Source: Nitrospirota bacterium
GTDB taxonomy: Bacteria > Nitrospirota > Nitrospiria > Nitrospirales > UBA8639
DNA: 10,186 bases
Direction of reading: 5' to 3'
Assembly: GCA_003233615.1 (NCBI GenBank)
Contig: QIMB01000476.1
Coordinates: 1-10,186, forward strand
How positions within the stretch are numbered: position 1 is the stretch's first letter; each line of letters opens with the position of its first letter. A program made the position numbers and the translations under genes. The notes beneath the pieces are model-generated. The model did not search any database. It saw only the letters and a program-made list of their open reading frames with translations, and was not told the DNA's origin. Shown piece after piece: positions 6,902-10,186 of the stretch.

Positions 6902-8670
6902 AACGTTCACATAATTGCGGAGAACTCGCACTGACTCATGTTGGGAATACCGTAACCTTGGCTGGGTGGGTCGCAAGTCGACGAGACCATGGGGGTGTCA
7001 TCTTTATTGATATTCGCGATCGTTATGGGCTCACCCAAATAGTGTTTGATTCTGAAGACAACGCCCAACTGCATACCGTCGCTGACCGCTTAAGAAATGA
7101 ATACGTCATTGCCATCACTGGAAAAGTGTCTGTGCGTCCTGAAGGATCAGAAAATACCCATCTTCCAACAGGCCACATCGAAATTCAAGCCGATGCACTA
7201 GATCTGTATAACGAAGCGAAGCCCCTCCCCTTTTCGGTCGAAGATGATGTGCATGCCTCCGAATCACTGCGTCTCGAACATCGCTATCTGGATCTTCGTC
7301 GTCCGAAAATGCAGGAGCTCCTACAACTTCGCAGTCAAGTAGCCTATCTTACACGCCAATATTTCCATGACCAGCAATTTCTTGAAATCGAAACACCGAT
7401 TTTGACCAAAAGCACACCTGAAGGCGCACGCGATTATTTGGTACCAAGTCGAGTGAATCCAGGAGAATTTTTCGCTCTCCCCCAATCCCCCCAACTCTTT
7501 AAACAAATCTTGATGATTGGTGGCCTGGATCGCTACTTTCAGATTGCTCGATGTTTTCGTGATGAAGACCTTCGATTAGATCGCCAGCCAGAATTCACGC
7601 AAATCGATCTCGAAATGTCATTTGTGGATCGTGAAGACATCATGAGCCTGATTGAACATCTCATTCGATTAATTTTCAAAGAAACCAAACAGATTGATCT
7701 CCCTCACCCCTTTCCCCAGCTCACGTTTGAGGAATCCATGGCTCGCTATGGAACCGACAAACCTGACTTGCGGTTTGACCTGCCATTGCACGACCTTTCT
7801 GCATTCGCCAAAACCTGTGATTTTCAAGTCTTTCGTCGTGCGGTTGAGGATGGCGGCATGGTCAAGGCGCTCGTCGTCCCCAAGGGTACAGCATTTACCA
7901 GAAACCGAATTGACAATTTAATCGATACCGCCAGAGAATTCGGAGCAAAAGGATTAGCCTGGATTAAAATGACTGAAGATGGAGAATTAGATTCATCTAT
8001 CGCAAAATTTTTCAATGGTCAAGATTTACGAACCGCATTACCTGCGGCCAATCCTGGCGACCTTCTCCTTTTTGTGGCAGACAAGGCCACGATTGTGCAT
8101 CAAGTTCTCGGACGTCTCCGTCTCTTGCTTGGCGAAGAATTAGCGCTTATTGATCAGACTCGCTGGGAACCGCTCTGGGTCATAGATTTTCCAATGTTTG
8201 AATATGACGAAGCCAGTCAACGGCATGTGGCCCTGCATCATCCCTTTACCGCACCCCATCCTGAGGATGAAGACCTTTTAGAGAGCGAACCCTTGCAGGC
8301 CAAAACTTTGGCCTATGATGTTGTCCTCAATGGATTTGAATTGGGGGGAGGAAGCATCCGCATACATTCGCCCCGCATGCAGGAAAAAGTCTTTGACTTG
8401 CTCAAGATTTCGAAAGAAGAAGCACGCGAAAAATTCGGTTTTCTACTAGACGCGTTGGAATCAGGAGCGCCGCCTCATGGAGGTATAGCCCTGGGATTAG
8501 ACCGATTGATCATGCTGTTGGGACAAACTGAATCTATCCGGGATACCATTCCCTTTCCAAAAACACAAAAGGCGCAATGTCTTTTGACCCACGCGCCTTC
8601 TTCGGTTGCTCCAGAGCAACTGCAAGAACTCTCTATTCGTACCACCGCTAAAAAGCCAGCCACTCCTTAG
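6898..8670 (+). CDS. aspS: Aspartyl-tRNA synthetase, probably non-discriminating (Asp/Asn)
   Basis: AspRS charges tRNA with aspartate in the cytoplasm. The 590 residues match the bacterial type. There is an N-terminal OB-fold anticodon-binding domain (RSHNCGEL, GWVASRRDHGGVIFIDIRDR). The class II catalytic core has QSPQLFKQ at 196-203, motif 2 (FRDEDLRLDRQPEFTQ, Arg221) and motif 3 (GLDRLIMLLG, Arg536). The bacterial GAD insertion domain lies between motifs 2 and 3, and HHPFTAPHPED follows it. The GTG start is fixed by an in-frame stop just upstream and by the conserved N-terminus. His31 and Gly83 (RPEGSEN) are the residues associated in bacterial AspRS with relaxed recognition of tRNA-Asn; discriminating enzymes such as that of E. 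coli have Leu at the first site. A non-discriminating enzyme would need GatCAB, not visible here, to convert Asp-tRNA-Asn. The start overlaps a possible leader ORF and the stop overlaps the convergent gene by four bases. Confidence 0.97.
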   Translation: MKRSHNCGELALTHVGNTVTLAGWVASRRDHGGVIFIDIRDRYGLTQIVFDSEDNAQLHTVADRLRNEYVIAITGKVSVRPEGSENTHLPTGHIEIQADALDLYNEAKPLPFSVEDDVHASESLRLEHRYLDLRRPKMQELLQLRSQVAYLTRQYFHDQQFLEIETPILTKSTPEGARDYLVPSRVNPGEFFALPQSPQLFKQILMIGGLDRYFQIARCFRDEDLRLDRQPEFTQIDLEMSFVDREDIMSLIEHLIRLIFKETKQIDLPHPFPQLTFEESMARYGTDKPDLRFDLPLHDLSAFAKTCDFQVFRRAVEDGGMVKALVVPKGTAFTRNRIDNLIDTAREFGAKGLAWIKMTEDGELDSSIAKFFNGQDLRTALPAANPGDLLLFVADKATIVHQVLGRLRLLLGEELALIDQTRWEPLWVIDFPMFEYDEASQRHVALHHPFTAPHPEDEDLLESEPLQAKTLAYDVVLNGFELGGGSIRIHSPRMQEKVFDLLKISKEEAREKFGFLLDALESGAPPHGGIALGLDRLIMLLGQTESIRDTIPFPKTQKAQCLLTHAPSSVAPEQLQELSIRTTAKKPATP

Positions 8671-9701
8671 ACAGTCACCACATCTAACACAACAATGGAA
8701 TGGAGCCCTGTCGCTCCCGATGGTTGTGGACGAGTCATTTCGGAAGTCTGCACTTTCCCTTGAGCATCAATCGCACGCACAAAGACCATATGTTTCCCAG
8801 CCTTCGGGGCCGCCCAATCATAATTCCAAATGACCCACGTATACGGGGACAGTGGTGTTTCCAATTCAGCTGACACCCATGTCTTTTCTCGATCAAAACT
8901 CAGTTGGACCTCTCGAATGCTTTCCGGTCCACCAAAAGCAATGCCCCGCAAGCGTTGAGCCTGACCCTGCAAGGATTGATAATGTCCCGGGCTATCAATT
9001 CGTGAAAAAACATGGATGGTGCCATCATCCGTCCAGCCTTTTTGTTGCCAATAACCTTTATAGTCCCCATTATACACTTCGATTTCTGTTATCCATTTCA
9101 CATTCTTAATACCATACAGACCAGGGACGATCAGGCGAACCGGGAAGCCATGCTCTTTCGGCAGTTTTTCCCCATTCATCAAATAGGCCAACATCACGTC
9201 ATCTTCCATGGCTCGGGCAAATGGAATACTATCGTGATAGCCATCCGCAGCACGAAAAATCACATCTCGCGCCAATTCTTCATCAGCGCCAACATCTATC
9301 AGAAGTTTTTTAAGCGAAATACCCCGCCACATCGCCGTGCCTAGGCTACTACCACCGGGAAGTGTATCAATACACATCAGTGTCACCGCCTGATCAAAGG
9401 ACTCGCGGTTTAACAAATCCCGCCATTTCATGACCACGCGGTCTTTCACAACGCCCTTCACCACCATTTGCCATTGCTCGACATCCAAATCTCGCGTGAA
9501 ATTATATGATCCCTCATTGTAATTTACGCGGTAGAATGTATCATTCGGCGTAAAATACACCGTCTCTCGTGGCGGCACCGCCCACATCGATCCTAAATCA
9601 CAGCCCGGAAGAGCTAAACCCATTGTGGCAAGCCCACCAAGTGTTAAAATTCCACGACGAGACATCGGAAACGAAAATGGTGCTGAGGAGTCAATACGCA
9701 T
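8667..9701 (-). CDS. Sulfite-oxidase-family molybdopterin oxidoreductase, Tat-exported, probable lipoprotein
   Basis: The product has the molybdopterin-binding oxidoreductase fold followed by the Mo-cofactor dimerisation domain of sulfite oxidases. From the ATG at 9701 it is 344 residues. Twin arginines in MSRRGILTLGGLA plus a hydrophobic stretch indicate Tat export, expected for a cofactor-loaded enzyme. LPGC with Cys34 could be a lipobox anchoring it at the membrane. The domain begins at FTPNDTFYRV; Cys110 in TLMCIDTLPGG is the expected molybdenum ligand. HGFPVRLIVPGLYG and KNVKWITEIEV are typical of the family, and GATGLHSIVV closes the dimerisation domain. There is no haem domain, so electrons would pass to a separate carrier, none of which is encoded here. 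I preferred the ATG at 9701 because AGGT lies seven bases upstream; the ATG at 9665, directly at the Tat motif, is an alternative, and the TTG at 9743 is unlikely. Sulfite as substrate is not proven. Confidence 0.9.
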   Translation of the reverse strand: MRIDSSAPFSFPMSRRGILTLGGLATMGLALPGCDLGSMWAVPPRETVYFTPNDTFYRVNYNEGSYNFTRDLDVEQWQMVVKGVVKDRVVMKWRDLLNRESFDQAVTLMCIDTLPGGSSLGTAMWRGISLKKLLIDVGADEELARDVIFRAADGYHDSIPFARAMEDDVMLAYLMNGEKLPKEHGFPVRLIVPGLYGIKNVKWITEIEVYNGDYKGYWQQKGWTDDGTIHVFSRIDSPGHYQSLQGQAQRLRGIAFGGPESIREVQLSFDREKTWVSAELETPLSPYTWVIWNYDWAAPKAGKHMVFVRAIDAQGKVQTSEMTRPQPSGATGLHSIVVLDVVTV

Positions 9702-9714
9702 AGGCAATACCTGT

Positions 9715-9743
9715 ATTATCCAATACTCTCTCTGTCTATACAA
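9715..9743 (-). promoter_or_regulatory. Candidate sigma-70-type promoter of the molybdoenzyme gene
   Basis: On the minus strand, TTGTAT (9743-9738) is followed after exactly 17 bases by GATAAT (9720-9715), a five-of-six match to the -10 consensus; the -35 matches only at TTG. Transcription would start around 9705-9709. That leaves almost no leader before the ATG at 9701, but about 40 bases before the ATG at 9665. If this promoter is real it favours the shorter protein, against the ribosome-binding-site evidence. Confidence 0.35.
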
Positions 9744-10057
9744 GACATACAGCCATTATCATAACCACATTTCTTTCAGTATAGAGGACGTTGTAGAAGA
9801 ACTAAGAGACGGGCATCGAGAAACGAAGGAAACACAAGCATTGCAACAGGAAACCGTCCATCTTGTAAATCACTATGGCAAAGACATTTCTCTAGCGTTT
9901 GCGGATTTTGAGCGAAACATCATAGGACTACTCAGAATTCCTGTCCAACAGTCTCAAGGCCATTGCTGGTCATAGTAAAATACTCTATTCTTTCATTGTC
10001 TTCTTCGATTGATCTTCACCACTTAGAGTTTCACAAAACAATGTCTTCAAAATTTTC
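9744..10057. other. Region without a defensible gene; a protein-like open stretch on the plus strand
   Basis: I found no RNA gene, terminator or mobile-element end here. On the plus strand a frame open to the TAG at 9973-9975 reads from about 9781 with gene-like composition (IEDVVEELRDGHRE, later KDISLAFADFERNI). It has no ATG; its only usual start codon in that part is the TTG at 9841, and upstream the same frame runs antisense to the molybdoenzyme's signal peptide. It could be the remains of a gene. Positions 9976-10057 are AT-rich with several stops. Confidence 0.3.
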
Positions 10058-10186
10058 TCATCCAAATTTTTGACAGATTTGGGCGACCTGAAAGAGCAAC
10101 ACCGCAGGCGTTGCAAGACCGAAATTGAGGATAGTGCGAATGAAGGTTGGCTCAAGATTGTCTGAAAGTGGTATACGAAATGGGAA
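10058..10186 (-). CDS. Possible C-terminus of an unidentified minus-strand protein (partial)
   Basis: A minus-strand frame enters from the window end and stops at a TGA (complement of 10058-10060), giving 42 residues. It begins FPFRIPLSDNLEPTF and later reads NFGLATPAVLLFQVAQ, mixing a polar stretch with a hydrophobic helix-like segment in a way typical of real protein. I do not recognise the family. Two rival frames over the same bases are also open: a plus-strand one containing DLGDLKEQHRRRCKTEIED that stops at 10163-10165, and another minus-strand frame. The strand call is therefore tentative. If real, it would lie upstream of, and in the same direction as, the molybdoenzyme gene. Confidence 0.3.
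   Translation of the reverse strand, partial: FPFRIPLSDNLEPTFIRTILNFGLATPAVLLFQVAQICQKFG

Overview
The window is an ordinary-looking bacterial chromosome segment of moderate GC content (judged by eye, not computed). It holds one large repeat protein, a same-strand run of housekeeping genes, and a convergent periplasmic molybdoenzyme. It contains no phage, insertion-sequence, CRISPR or tRNA signature. The gene content (NHL-repeat protein, GuaB/GuaA, RluB-type pseudouridine synthase, bacterial AspRS of the apparently non-discriminating type, Tat-exported sulfite-oxidase-fold enzyme) fits a Gram-negative bacterium. Something near Nitrospirota is a guess only; the sequence does not fix the taxon.

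Layout. Positions 1-2265 (+) are the 3' part of an NHL-repeat gene whose start lies outside the window. Eleven NHL repeats are visible, five before and six after an FN3-like plus Ig-like linker. Positions 2266-2561 are intergenic and contain a possible 51-residue minus-strand small ORF. From 2562 to 8670 (+) run guaB, guaA, rluB and aspS, closely spaced: a 50-base gap, then a 1-base overlap, then a 21-codon leader ORF whose stop overlaps the aspS start. AspS ends in a 4-base tail-to-tail overlap with a minus-strand gene (8667-9701) for a Tat-signal, lipobox-bearing, sulfite-oxidase-family molybdopterin enzyme. Positions 9744-10057 have no gene I can defend. The last 129 bases may hold the C-terminus of another minus-strand gene.

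How the genes work together. GuaB (IMP to XMP) and GuaA (XMP to GMP) are the two consecutive steps of guanine nucleotide synthesis. RluB and AspRS act in ribosome maturation and tRNA charging, so the run joins GTP supply to translation. The molybdoenzyme is physically adjacent but transcribed toward this run and is functionally separate.

Points most worth a second look: the leader ORF in front of aspS, which also shares short sequence elements with the first codons of aspS; the long Ser/Arg/Pro repeat tail on RluB built from nested 18-bp and 36-bp repeats; and the two-propeller architecture of the NHL protein. I saw no convincing wholly new multi-gene system.
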